NCBI RefSeq assembly: GCF_052324685.1
Contig: NW_027506903.1
Span: 386,897 to 450,896, forward strand
DNA from: Brachyhypopomus gauderio
Lineage: Eukaryota > Chordata > Actinopteri > Gymnotiformes > Hypopomidae
Reading direction: 5' to 3'
Length of the DNA stretch: 64,000 nt
Shown here: positions 39,198 through 50,514 of the stretch, one piece after another
Numbering within the stretch: position 1 is the stretch's first letter
Layout of the letters: every line of letters starts with the position of its first letter
Translations under genes and position numbers: made by a program
Notes under the pieces: model-generated
The model's input: the letters and a program-made list of their open reading frames with translations, nothing else
What the model was told of the DNA's origin: nothing
The model's database searches: none

Positions 39198-39699
39198 TGG
39201 TGTGGTGTTTTTGGGGGTGGTGTTGGGTGTGGTGTTTCCGGGGTGGTATGCAGTGCCTTTTGACCTCCAGACATGGTGTGTTGTGGCATCTAAAGAGTTC
39301 AATTTTGGTCTCATCTGACCAGACTACATTCTCCCCATATTCCACAGGCTTGTCTACATGTTGTTCAGCAAACTTTAAACTTTTTCCTTCAGGTGAGCAT
39401 GCATACAGGTCATAGTGGCTGATTCTTTAGTCACTGTTTTCTTTGAAACAATGTCATGACTTTCCGGGTCTTTTCTGCACCTCCATGCCGTGTGTTCAAT
39501 ACTTTTTGCCTGTGTCATTTCTCATAACTTAAATTATGGACATCCATGTTTGATTTCTTTGCGTGTGTACATTGGATGGGCCGTTTCCCGATATCTGGTG
39601 AGAACTTCATGTCAATAGCACCTTTAGTAATATATTTACTTAGAAAATTGGGGACGTGTTCAATTTTACCTGCGGTATATGCATACACAACCTCTGGTT

Positions 39700-40164
39700 T
39701 TTTTTTTACCTGTCAAGTCAGTTTCTTAAGTGAACATATCACACTCCATTTGTTGATCATTTCTGTCTCCCTTTAGATATTTATAGTTATTATTTATTTA
39801 TTTATTTGAAATGCTTTCTTTTTCCAGTGTGTATGACCGAAATTCACCGGGAGTGCAAATACACACACGTTTGCATACCCTCCAAACTTAGAAAGAGCTC
39901 TGTCGAGTAAGGGTTGCCATGGTTACATTTATGTCCTGCATAGCTTGAGTTTGAAACACCTCTATGAAAATTTAAACAGAGTAGCAACTCTCAAAACTTT
40001 TTTTTTTCTTTTTGGGGCAAGCACACCCAATGGAAGCCAAGATATTTGTAGAGAGCATCCATCTCGAGTCTTGTCTTTTCACCTTGTCTGTAGGTCTAAG
40101 GAACATGTTCTCTGAACTCAAATCTCACTCTGCAGGCTGTCCATCTGAACATCTGAACCACACA

Positions 40165-40196
<32 letters not shown>

Positions 40197-41350
40197 GCAC
40201 CATGGACTGAAAAATCTCAGAGGGCACTGTTATATAAGGACGGTGCTATGGTCTACTGCTTTGGCCTGTGCTGGGCTTTGTCATGACTCCCCCTGGATAA
40301 AGAAATGTGAGGAATGAGTGAGGAATGACAGGTCTGGCGTTAGAACTAGGTCGTCATTAACAGTCATAAGCACGATTGTGCCGTGATTACACTGAACTAA
40401 AGAGACCTGGGCAACATTAAAGTGATTTTTTTTTTCAAACTTAATTTTGCTGTCACTGACTCTCCTGTATGTCAGACCACATTACAGGAATGGCAAAAAA
40501 CCTTAACGTTTAAACCACCAGCTGTCGGATATTGGTTTTCATTCCAATACTTCTAAAGCCGCTCCTGTTAAGCTCAACATTGTTAAACAAGTCGGCTGCT
40601 GCACAGCCTGAGGGGTACCGAAAAAAATATATACCAACCCTTGCTTTTCACTGTCATGTTCAGCACAGTGCGGTCAGCTCCTGCAGTGCCAGGACCACCA
40701 GAAGCGCTGGTGGGTTTTACCAGAGCGGATCGCCCTCACGCTGAGCACCTCTGCCGATAGTCCCTTTCCGCATCTTTATTCCTGCGGTCGCATCTCTGCG
40801 TTGTGCACACACACCTGCACCCCAAACACTGCGGCCTCTCGTTTTAACAGCGTGACTGGATGGTGAATAGGCATAACATCGAAATACTGATCACTGTGTA
40901 TATACTGGGATCCCGGGGATAAAAAATAATACAGGTGTTCACCATAAAATACGCTGTAGGTCAAAACAGACCTTTAGGTACAGTGCAGTACCAGTAATGG
41001 CCAGTTGGTGGTGTTAGGCAGAGTAGGAGCCTGCCGACAGAATGTGAATTTTAAATGTGAATTATAAACAAATAAGTATTAAATACGTAGCAGTACAGAA
41101 ATAACCAAATATCACAGTGACAGCATTACGCATGCTCAGAAATGGAATTACAAAAGAGAATTAATTCCATTATCCAGTTGATTCCAGCAGAGAGAACCAG
41201 AAAATAAAATAGCCTACTGGGTCTCGCACATTACACATCTAACAAATAGTGTGTGTGTGTTGTTGCTGGACAAAACGTATTGGTGAGAGAAACATTTACA
41301 AGCACGTGCAGCTCTCACACACCTGCCGTTACCCATTGTCTGCACTTCAC

Positions 41351-41381
<31 letters not shown>

Positions 41382-42259
41382 CACGTCAGAGGTGCTTACT
41401 GCAAACGTGGCACTACAGCGGTCTACCATCTTTCATTCGGCTAAATTAACTACATGTTCACGACGAACTGAATTAGCCGCGCGCCTGCTCAACAGCCGAT
41501 CGACACCACGTGCTTCTCAAGGAGACGGAAGCGCAGACACACATTTCTCCACAGCTAGTTCCGGTGGAGGCCTAGCCACACAGGTTAAACCTCTGAAACA
41601 AGTTGCAGTGAAGCCCTCGGCAAGGTCTTCTTTCCCAAAACACTCTTCAGTCTGCCCCATCTGTGACATACACAACAGAACCTCATTTCTCATTCCGGCT
41701 AAACTGAGGAGGGACGGTACCGTGCACACAAGTCCGCCGGTGCGTCTGTGCTGGTCTATGTAGAGCACGGGCATGCCCGGGGCTACATCAGCCCTGCATT
41801 TACCAACCTACGCACAGCTCTCCACTAAAGCTCCGTATCGGGTTTGGACGAGATTCAGGTCATCCGCTGCTCTGGCATTAGAGGACAGAACACAGTCCTC
41901 TCACCTCTTGGACCAGAGGGGACTTTGTAACGTCACCAGAACCCTATAGAGGCTCATGAGTCCTGGTGTCCAGTCATTTATTTTCCCATGTTCTTATACA
42001 GTCGAACATTAAACTGATGTATACGTATAGAAAGACTACTGTACGTATTGAGCAATATTTACGATATTTATGTGATTTGTGGCGCGTACAAGTTCAAAAT
42101 AACAAGGGCGAACAAGGTCGCTCCACTAGTCTGATATTGAAGGTAAATGCAAAGATTCACCTAGATGCAATGTCAAAAAGACGCTCAAAACAAACAACAA
42201 AAGAATAAAGGAAAAAACAACAAAGTCTCTTCCCCTCACGACTCGGTTTATAAGGACAG

Positions 42260-42297
<38 letters not shown>

Positions 42298-43035
42298 CTG
42301 CCAGGTTACTCTCTTACCTTCACCCTACCAGACATCTAGTATCAATGAAATCATGCGTGAAGGGCAGTGACTACGTTCAAGCTCTGAGAATTGGGTCATG
42401 ATGCAAGAACTGCCATAATACTGCCGCCTTAGTTTCAGCAAGGATTTTCTTGGTAAAGTCAACGGTATATTAAGATCGTGACCGGGAGCAATGCGACACT
42501 TACTGCCTAAACTGTTGTCTTCCAGAGTTATCTGTTGCAATTAAATAACAATTGTGGTTTAACAACCCACTGACGGTGCAATATTTTAATATTGAGTATA
42601 TGAATAATCTCGCTCTCTATTTCTACTGATCACCACTAACGCGGATCTGTGCAACGACCACCTGCAATTAAAAAAATGAAGGATGGTTGTGCCCTCTAGT
42701 GGAGGTTTTGTAGAACTGCGCTGCAGAGGTCGACGACCTACTGCTGGTCACATTAAACATTTAATCCCTTGAAGATTCCATTGACGAACAAATACATTCT
42801 TAAACAAATTATATAAAAAGCAAAATGCAGTTTACAATACTGCATGTGTGTATCAGTTTATGATGAATATTTGCAATATAAGTAGTGACATGCTTAACAT
42901 ACTTGTAAATTAGTGTTTAAAACAATATTTTGGCACCAGAGGATGCTTGAACATTTCCTGCACTGTATATGACCGACGATGTGTAAGTGCGCGTATTCTC
43001 CACTGACGGCAACACTTACTCACCAGGGTTTCGGC
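39700..43035. other. No gene seen upstream of jsrp1
   Basis: Short (AC)n tracts at about 40,160-40,197, 41,355-41,382 and 42,262-42,296. Frames around 41,390-41,770 overlap on both strands and lack motifs. Confidence 0.45.
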
Positions 43036-43242
43036 TGCCCCGCTCCCCCAAACACCTGCTCTCGGCCGTCAGGGACACAAAAGGGGCGCGTGCGCGTGCG
43101 CGTGTTCACTCGCGCGCAAGTTCCACTCAGCGTCAGCCCCTGTCCCAGGTGTCCCACTCCTCATGTCTGTCCAGGTAAGGCTCACTATGGGGACGGTCCA
43201 GGTATTGATGTTGGCCGGATGTGGGGATTAGGTCGTCAGGCG

Positions 43243-43416
43243 TATATAAAGGTTCTCCAGCTCTGACTGTAGTGGGTTTTTAGCGGGTCTATTTGAGGAC
43301 TGGAGCACTGCGCAATGTATTCACGCGCTCCTCACAAAACGTTACATCTACTGACAAAGTCCAGCATTAAGATGGTAGGCAGCTGACGTTAAATCAACAA
43401 GCAAGTCACTTTCAAA
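43243..43416 (+). promoter_or_regulatory. Putative jsrp1 core promoter and 5' UTR exon
   Basis: A TATATAAA sequence at 43243-43250 is followed by a non-coding stretch ending in AAA|GTAAGT at 43416/43417. A matching acceptor CTCACAG lies at 43822, seven bases before the jsrp1 ATG. This fits a TATA-driven promoter, a short untranslated first exon and a 406-bp 5' UTR intron. CpG-rich sequence at 43,040-43,180 lies just upstream. The start site is inferred, not seen. Confidence 0.4.
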
Positions 43417-43829
43417 GTAAGTTCTTAGTAATTCCTTTGTGTGAAAGACCTTTTGTTATAAAAAGTCAGAGAAACTTGCTTTATAGTAACGGTTATTACA
43501 GCAGTGTTGCGTAATTGCTTGAATTTTTGTTTATGCCTTGGACCAGAACTTCAGAAGGCCTACAGACTTATCTGACACTACAGGGGAGACTTTGGAGCTG
43601 TCTAATAGCCTCTGTTATTTTATTGTTTATATATTTTTTATATTTTATATTTTTTAAATATATTTTAGATTTTCAATATTCTTCAACAGGTTCACTAAAG
43701 GAAAGGGAACCAAACATAAAACGTTCTCCAGATCGTTCATAGCCTACGACGTCGATGTTCTAGTATGGATTTCGTTGCTTATTATTTAGGGTATTGATAA
43801 CAAAAACCTCTTAACCTCACAGGGGAAGC

Positions 43830-45899
43830 ATGGATGACAGCACATACGAGATGTTTGAAGAAGAACTTGGGAAGCCATTACGGGACGTTTCTGCGGCCAA
43901 AAGCCTCTTACAAACTCGCCGGCCAGGTACACGTCCACTGTATTTTTTGCTATGGAAATGTATAATATGTGTTTTGCATCTAAACCAAACACAAACGAAG
44001 TCATCGCAGTCTTAGTAATATTGAGTTAACAATAATAATGTATTATTCTATTCATCGTATTAGTATGAAGGTAGAAAAGTGATGGAGCGCTCTATTAAAT
44101 CAAAACAAAGCTCAGATATGCTCGAGGTCTAAAGGAGGACTGATATTTCAGGACATAAAAGCACCTGTGTGTCTAATTGTGTTTACCAGACTGTCTCTGA
44201 CTGACATTGGCCATGTGCTAAACATAGTCAGCAGGCAATAGTAACATGACACTAGCAGGCCTGACAAACACTTAGAACAAACCCCCTGTCCCTGTTTCTT
44301 GCTTTCACTTATGAAAATGTACAAAAGTAGCTTCTCTTTTTCTTTTGTTAGAGTCACATACCCAGAGAAGGACCAGAGAGGTGAGTTGTCACAGTTAACG
44401 GGGCTCTATCGAAGCTCTATTGTCTCCAAACGTATATACTAAAAGCAACAGATATGGATTCAGTCCATATTGTTTTGAATGCATAAAATTAACTGCTTTG
44501 CGCAGGAGCCTCCAATCGTTCAACAAATCCCAAAGGCCGAACCACGTGAGGCTTTGCCCTCAAGAGGTAGTAAGTCCTCCTTCTCTGCTTCATACAATTA
44601 TGCTAACATCTTTAATTATGCACACAAGAGATTAGTTATTATGGCAATGATGAAATTAGATTCTTAATTATGCTGAAATCGCATGCTAACTGGACCTGAT
44701 TACTTTGTATTAACCATTAGCATTTTAGGCAACTGTACATATTGTATCAGACTGTACCCAGCAAATGCTACTTTTTCATTGTCATGCATGAATGCAATTT
44801 TGCTCGTGTTTAGAACTATTTTCTTTTGTCACCGCCCAATCAGTGTCTCTGCGTAAGGCCTTGTCCATTCAGAACCTGGCCCAGATCCAGGTCCCTTGGG
44901 AGGGTGTGACTCTGAACCGCTGTCTCCTCGTGGCCATCACCATAGTCGTCATTACGTCCGGCTTCCAAAGACTTCACGGTCAGCACTTTTGCGTCTAACG
45001 CTGTTCCCACAATGTGGCCTCCCTGTACGTTTCACTCCACTTGAGTGGACCGCACCACAGGGACCTAATATCGATGCGCTGATAGCAACGGGGTCTTCTC
45101 CCCTGTCCTTCAGACGTTGTGCGAGGTCAAAGGAATGGAGCTGACGTAGAACCTGCAAGAACTGCAGTTTATACCAGACACGCCACGCTGAGGAGGGGCC
45201 GGTTAGCACCGCCACAGGTAATCAGACAACCACCACGACCATTCACCATGGCTGCTAGCTTTAACACAATGCAGAATAAACCCACACAAATAATATAGAG
45301 TATAATCTCTGTATAAATACCAATACAGACAAGGGCAGCTTTTACAGCATAAATTAAAGTTGAATCTTGGACTAAACTGAACAGGGTGGGATTTCGATTT
45401 AAGGTTTTTGAACTAGAGGACGGGTAGCAAAGAAATATGGCAACAAAAATTACTTAGATGTTCCTAAGTGTCTGGTGAGTGTATGTGGATTTAAAGACAC
45501 AGTTGCCGTGGTGACCGTGTTCTCTGTCCTCAGCTCAAGCCTGAAACCTCTTTGTGGGAAACATTTTTCTGGTGGGTGGCCGATGACGACGACGACGACG
45601 ATGAAGAAGAAGAGAGAAGGCGAGTCAAATCAAGGAAGGTGATCCGAGAGAGAGCTTCCAGGGGCCTCAGGCCGCCCAAGCCCATCCTGGGCAGAAAGGC
45701 GCAGAAGCAAAGAGAGGAAAGGTTTAAAGTGCACAGAGGGAAGATGAGAGAGGACAAAGAAAGTCCTGCGAGAGTGACGGGACAAAGAGAGAATGACAAG
45801 AGACCAAAACGGAAAATTCCGGAAGAAGTGCAAGAGGAAGAGGCCACGCCAAAGAAGGTGACACGGGAAACCAAGATGGAGGCTATTCAGAACCAGTGA
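43830..45899 (+). CDS. jsrp1: Junctional sarcoplasmic reticulum protein 1 (JP-45), six coding exons
   Basis: Coding exons: 43830-43926, 44352-44380, 44506-44566, 44844-44978, 45114-45217, 45534-45899. All have GT/AG borders and consistent phase and give 263 residues. Identification rests on the hydrophobic helix at about residues 85-103, preceded by VPWEGVTLNRCL, which matches the single membrane span of mammalian JP-45 (human has LPWGDLSLNKCL), and on position beside sf3a2. The N-terminal third is acidic; after the span comes a basic linker, then a last exon with WETFFWWVADD, a run of seven Asp and four Glu (from about residue 159), and a long Lys/Arg/Glu-rich tail. In mammals the protein sits in the skeletal-muscle junctional SR and binds the Cav1.1 channel and calsequestrin. 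It is shorter than human (about 331 residues), mainly in the low-complexity tail. An alternative in-frame acceptor at 44811-44812 would add about ten residues; I prefer 44842-44843 for its pyrimidine tract. A 5' UTR exon likely ends at 43416 and splices to 43823. Confidence 0.85.
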
Positions 45900-46217
45900 A
45901 GTGGTGTTAGTCAAAGTAGTGTTGCATGTTAGGCCGTGGGTGGCAGTAACAAAGGTGTTGTGTATCATGCAAACCATTGTAATTAGTAGAAGGAGCTTTA
46001 TTAAGACATCAAAAGCCCCCGAGATACGACAGGTTTCTCAGAAAGCTCTGAAGATTAATAACTTAAGCAAGGTCTAAAAAAGGGATCTTCTTAATGATAG
46101 TTGTACACTAGAGGATAGATATTAATTAGATGGTGCTAGTGTAAATGTTTCAGATGTTGACACGCCTTTGGACTATTTGAAAATGATAAGACAAACAAAG
46201 CAGTTATTATTCTCCAG

Positions 46218-46223
46218 AATAAA
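46218..46223 (+). terminator. Candidate jsrp1 polyadenylation signal
   Basis: The first AATAAA on the plus strand after the jsrp1 stop codon (45897-45899) lies here, giving a 3' UTR of about 320 bases. The gene converges on sf3a2, whose own candidate signal is about 790 bases further on. Confidence 0.4.
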
Positions 46224-47007
46224 TCCAATCTGTTCTCTGCAATATGTGTTCTAGTTCATATTTAGCAACCTGTGTTAACACATCTTCTGATGCCTATGGA
46301 CACATCAGTGATGTTCCTGCAATCACTGGGTGTTTCAGGTCCTTGAACTTCATATACCCCATTTTCCTCTGGGTTTTCGTTTTAATGTAAGTCCACTACT
46401 AAATAGTAGCACATGCAACAATGTATAAGTGATCACCAGATCAATTTCAACAGTTTAGTTTGACATTGGGACATCAGTATTCATGTACTTGGGGGAATTA
46501 CATATCCCATGTTCATGATAGTGTTTTTTTTTGACAATACATAAGTGGGCCCGTTGCATCTTCATTTCTATAGCAAAGTTGCAGGTTTTACTTGGGCTAT
46601 AATCCATATTTACACCTTTCATAACCCATTATCAATCTACATCAATACCGGGATCCCAAGTCATAGTTTTAATTTCTGGATTGTCTTTAAGTGCTTCCCT
46701 GCCGATACTAAACTTTTCTAGATCACATTTTAAAGCTAGAATTCACAAAGTCTTGATGATATTTCTTACATGGTAGCATACTGCAATTATTGAAGTATGA
46801 TAAATTAACCACAGGTGTCTCTCCATGTAGTTAGAGCTGAATCTTGAGTTGACCTTCAATGTGCACACAAAGAACAGGAACAAGGGAACTGTTGTGGATG
46901 ATCAAGACTTGAGCTTTAGTTCTTAAAAAAGCCACACTGCCAAAACTGCCCATGACCACAATCTCCAATTCCAACACAACACAAGTGAACACAATTATGC
47001 AACTTAT

Positions 47008-47013
47008 TTTATT
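47008..47013 (-). terminator. Candidate sf3a2 polyadenylation signal
   Basis: TTTATT on the plus strand reads AATAAA on the minus strand about 475 bases past the sf3a2 stop codon. No nearer canonical hexamer was noticed. Confidence 0.4.
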
Positions 47014-47487
47014 AATAAAAGAACAAGTTGGTGACTTGGGGTCAGATTACTTTGTTGGCCTCATGTCAGAAACAAGATCTGACATAAAAAAAAAAGAAAA
47101 ACCGCTCCTCTAAACTGCTGAGTACTCTAGTCTCATAGATCAACAAGCTACTTTTAGGCTTCAGTTAAGGTAGCACCAAGTCGAGTCTGACCAATACAGT
47201 TGCTCTAAACTTGACCCATGCGCCAGTAATTAGTTGGATGAGAATACGATTCATGTTTAAATTAATTTTCTTCTTCTATGGTCTTTCAAGAGGTTGGAGG
47301 GGCTGTGATGCTGAGCAAAAAAACAAAGCGATTTAAAAACATTACAAAAATATCCATAATAACCACAATATCTTGATGTACATGAACATCCTGCCGGTGT
47401 ATTTACAAAAATTAGACCTTTCAGACCACCTGCTGAATAAACTCACAACCAAATCCACTGTAAAGGAAAACCTCCAACGTCACACTC

Positions 47488-49444
47488 TCAGTTGTTTGGA
47501 GGAGGAGGGATCCCTCCTGGTCCATCAACAGGCAGTGGTGGTCGCAGGTGTGGAGGGAGAGCACCGGGAGGAGGCAAGCCAGGTGCATGGGGCATTTGTG
47601 GAGGTGCGGGGCCACTCGGGGGTGGCGGGGGCATGCCCGGCATACCCCCAGGGGGTGGGGGAGGCATTGCGTCACTGGGCGGACGAGGCCCAAGGCCAGT
47701 CATGAGAGGAGGGGGGCGTTTTATTCCAGCAGGGGGCATCTGGCTGGGTTGAGAAATAATCTTTTCCATCTTGAAGTGGAACTGCAGGAAAAACTATAGA
47801 GAGAAGCAAAGATGGGTTGTATATGAAGAGCCATAAAGTGCAAGAGTCAAAAGCAGTCTATGCAAATAAAAAGCTGTAAGGAAGCAGCCAGTGTAACCTC
47901 CAGCCAGAAAGGTTCGACTGTAACATGATTGCTAAAGCTCTACACGGGGGACACTTCAATCAAAAGTGAAAACTCCTTACTTGCTTCGTTTCCCTGTTCC
48001 AGTGTGTCCAGAAACGACTTTCTGATTTGTCTATCTCTCTGCTTGGAACCTGCGTATGTACAAAGAGAATCTTATTTTCTGCTGCATGAGAGATAACTCT
48101 GATGTTGATGCAATTAACGTGTGCTTGACCAAGATGCAGGTAAAATATACCTCCAAACAGCAGCCTCACACATCAAGTCATGTGACCATGTATTTTATAC
48201 AATACAAAAATATCGGGATCGTTTTTAATTGTGAGTAATACGTTTACCTTAAATGCGATGGTCTCATAGGGTTCTGCTGCCAAGAGCAAATACTGCCAGC
48301 GGCGGTCGGGAGGTTCGATTCGCTGTTCGTATGCAGACATGAACCGATGCCGGGGCCCTATGCCCTCTGCAATCTCAGGGTAATCAATCTGAGACACACA
48401 CACAAACACACACACATTTCAGACTCTCACCAGACTCTTAACTACATTTTGTTTCTAGGTTTGTCTGATGGACCATTTTCTTTTTTTGACACATATTCTG
48501 ATGTTCCTCTGTAACGAATGGATAACCTCAGACTCAGAACACACAGTGGAAGTCTACGGAGCAGTTTTAGTAGAGATTCTTCTGCAAATGCCACTAGGTT
48601 TTGTATTGTGTTTCAAGTCCAGCAACAACTCAAAACTGTCCATGGTAATCGACCACTCAATATAGACACAGTAACTAAAGAGTCCGTAAAAAAAACACTG
48701 GAATAACTCTTTAGTGCAGAAAAAGTACAGATGATTTTACCTGGAAAAGCAGACTCTGTTGGCCAGTTTCTGGATCCCTCTGCTTTGTAACTGTTAATGA
48801 GCAAAGGAATAAAGGAATGAATCTCAAAACAAAGCAAATTACATTCCACGCTGAACCAATCACAGCATAGTGGACTTGTACCTTTGTATCCTGGTCTCCC
48901 AATCTTAACAAACTTCTTCACCTCCACTTTTACCTTCTCAGGGGCTGGTTGGGCAGGGGCCTCTTTGGCTTCTTTAGCTGCTCTTCTTGCTCTGATTGGG
49001 GGAAAAACAAAAACAAAAAAGAGACAACAAAGTGAGGTCTCAGATGCCACAAACATTCCTGGATGATATTCACATGTGCAACTTGTACTTACAAATTAGT
49101 CTGGTGTTTCTTTCCCTGTGTGTGTGCAAGGTAACTCCCCTGAGAAAGAAAGAATTTCACGAATACGGACGAGATCAATATTACAGTTGAAAAGCAGGCA
49201 GACTGAATAATATCCGTCAATACTGGTTGCAATTTTACAGGCTCACCTCATTATTATGAAGTGTCAGACACAGCTTGCACTCATATGAACCCAAATGATT
49301 TTTCATAAAGTATGGGTCCTTATTGATGTCTATCGTTTCCAGAGCGAGTTGCCGCAGTCGCTCCCTGCGGTCTCGGTTGCTCTCCGAGGCCGAAGCAACT
49401 CCACCGCTGCCGGTCTTGCCACCGGCTCTGTGTTGGAAATCCAT
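47488..49444 (-). CDS. sf3a2: Splicing factor 3A subunit 2 (SF3a66), seven coding exons
   Basis: Coding exons in transcript order: 49444-49247, 49139-49093, 48991-48882, 48790-48741, 48388-48248, 48049-47981, 47793-47488. Phases agree and give 306 residues. The product is the SF3a66 component of the U2 snRNP, needed for prespliceosome assembly in the nucleus. The start MDFQHRAGGKTGSGG matches the family; an in-frame ATG four codons upstream is less likely. A matrin/U1-type C2H2 zinc finger is visible (Cys56, Cys59, His72, His78), then the basic ARRAAKEAKEAP linker, the KIGRPGYKVTKQRD segment, and the conserved block from DYPEIAEGI through RFMSAYEQRIEPPDRRWQYL to FWTHWNRETKQFFLQFHFK. The last exon is Pro/Gly-rich and short: the GVHPPAP-type repeats that lengthen human SF3A2 to 464 residues are absent. 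A 5' UTR intron is likely (acceptor just before 49495, donor just after 49855). Confidence 0.97.
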
Positions 49445-49854
49445 CTTTACAGACAAGACCCAGAACCTGAGACTGGATGACTGGATGAGCCGAACCTAAA
49501 TAATAACAAATAAATCAGGATATATGAGTACTCTAAAGAAAACCACCATTTAATGTAATACACAATAGTTAACTATGGTCAGACGTCAGTTAAAGAGAAA
49601 TTCTCAGGAGTTTAAAGTAATTCTTCAGTGTCTATTTAGCTAACGTTAGCTAGCTAGCTAATTATCCAGCTAGTTAGTTAGCCAAGTATCCCCATTCAAA
49701 CCAATGAGTGGTTTCTCTTTAACGTCAATAATATAGCTAATTATTTCTTTAATTTAACCTGCACATATACAGTACAATACAACATCCCCATATGAGCACA
49801 AGAACATCATGCATATCATGAAAACAGATTGTTTTTTACTAGTTAGCATGCTAC

Positions 49855-50514
49855 CTCGACGTCTCGCTCACGCTTGCCGCTGTAAGTTCTGCAATGCGCA
49901 AGCGCTAAAAGAAAAAAAAATTACACTTCCTCTTCCTGTTATTTTGACACAAAAAACTTTATTGACATCATTTTACAAAATGTTAGTATACCCCTGTAAG
50001 CTCCAGATAATATTGTTATTATAGTTTTCCCTCTCTATTATGATTTTCAGTTATTTTACATAATAAAGACGAAACTCCAAACGTCTGTTTTGTGTACTAC
50101 GGACTTTTATTTTGAAAATGTCTCTTTCTGGGGATGCCACCTTTTCAATGCCTCTATTTCCTACATAGACTTACAGTTTCCTTGTAGTGATTGGAAGTCA
50201 CTAATGGTGAGCTTAGAGGTTGAGGTTGGGTAATGGCTAATCGGTATGTCTATCAACTAGTATGGAAACAGAACTAAAGCGTAAAAAGCAGAACCTTTTG
50301 AATGCGGTAGTTGTCGTTATAGGGACACGTTTGATAGTGTGAATCTGTAGCTGCTTATCTGAATAAAAAATTATGAATCGGACTAGGCAGCTACGGTTCT
50401 GCGAAGGCGGTTGTCTTTAGTTAAACTATGGTTCACCCAAACTAGCCAAATCATCACTCCACTGCTATATTCACGATGGAGAAGTTATTACACATTTAAT
50501 TGCAAGGTGTCGAA
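49855..50514. promoter_or_regulatory. Divergent sf3a2/plekhj1 promoter region
   Basis: The two genes are head to head. The presumed untranslated first exon of sf3a2 has a minus-strand donor (GTCGAG|GTAGCA) at 49855/49854, and the plekhj1 ATG is at 50515. TGCGCAAGCGC at 49895-49905 resembles an NRF-1 site, which is common in housekeeping bidirectional promoters. I saw no TATA box in a convincing place for either gene. Shared regulation is inferred from the arrangement. Confidence 0.5.

Larger units (their letters stand above)
37380..39690 (-). mobile_element. Degenerate Tc1/mariner-like transposon, disrupted
   Basis: The flanks 37,400-37,500 and 39,500-39,690 are inverted: both carry ATGTCCATAA.TTAAGTT, GAAATGACACAGGCAAAAA and TATTGAACAC in opposite orientation, the long-TIR pattern of fish Tc1 elements. 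The transposase is antisense to the given strand. Minus-strand reading near 39,290-39,360 gives NVVWSDETKIELF, with the catalytic-Asp motif of Tc1 transposases, and 37,540-37,940 holds the C-terminal third with stops and frameshifts. The middle of the gene is replaced by a minisatellite (about 37,955-38,785), and an hAT-like insertion follows. It is non-functional. Confidence 0.85.

Noticed and set aside
41392-41774. Overlapping 85-123-codon frames on both strands
   Set aside because: No motif, opposite frames equally open, no splice context.
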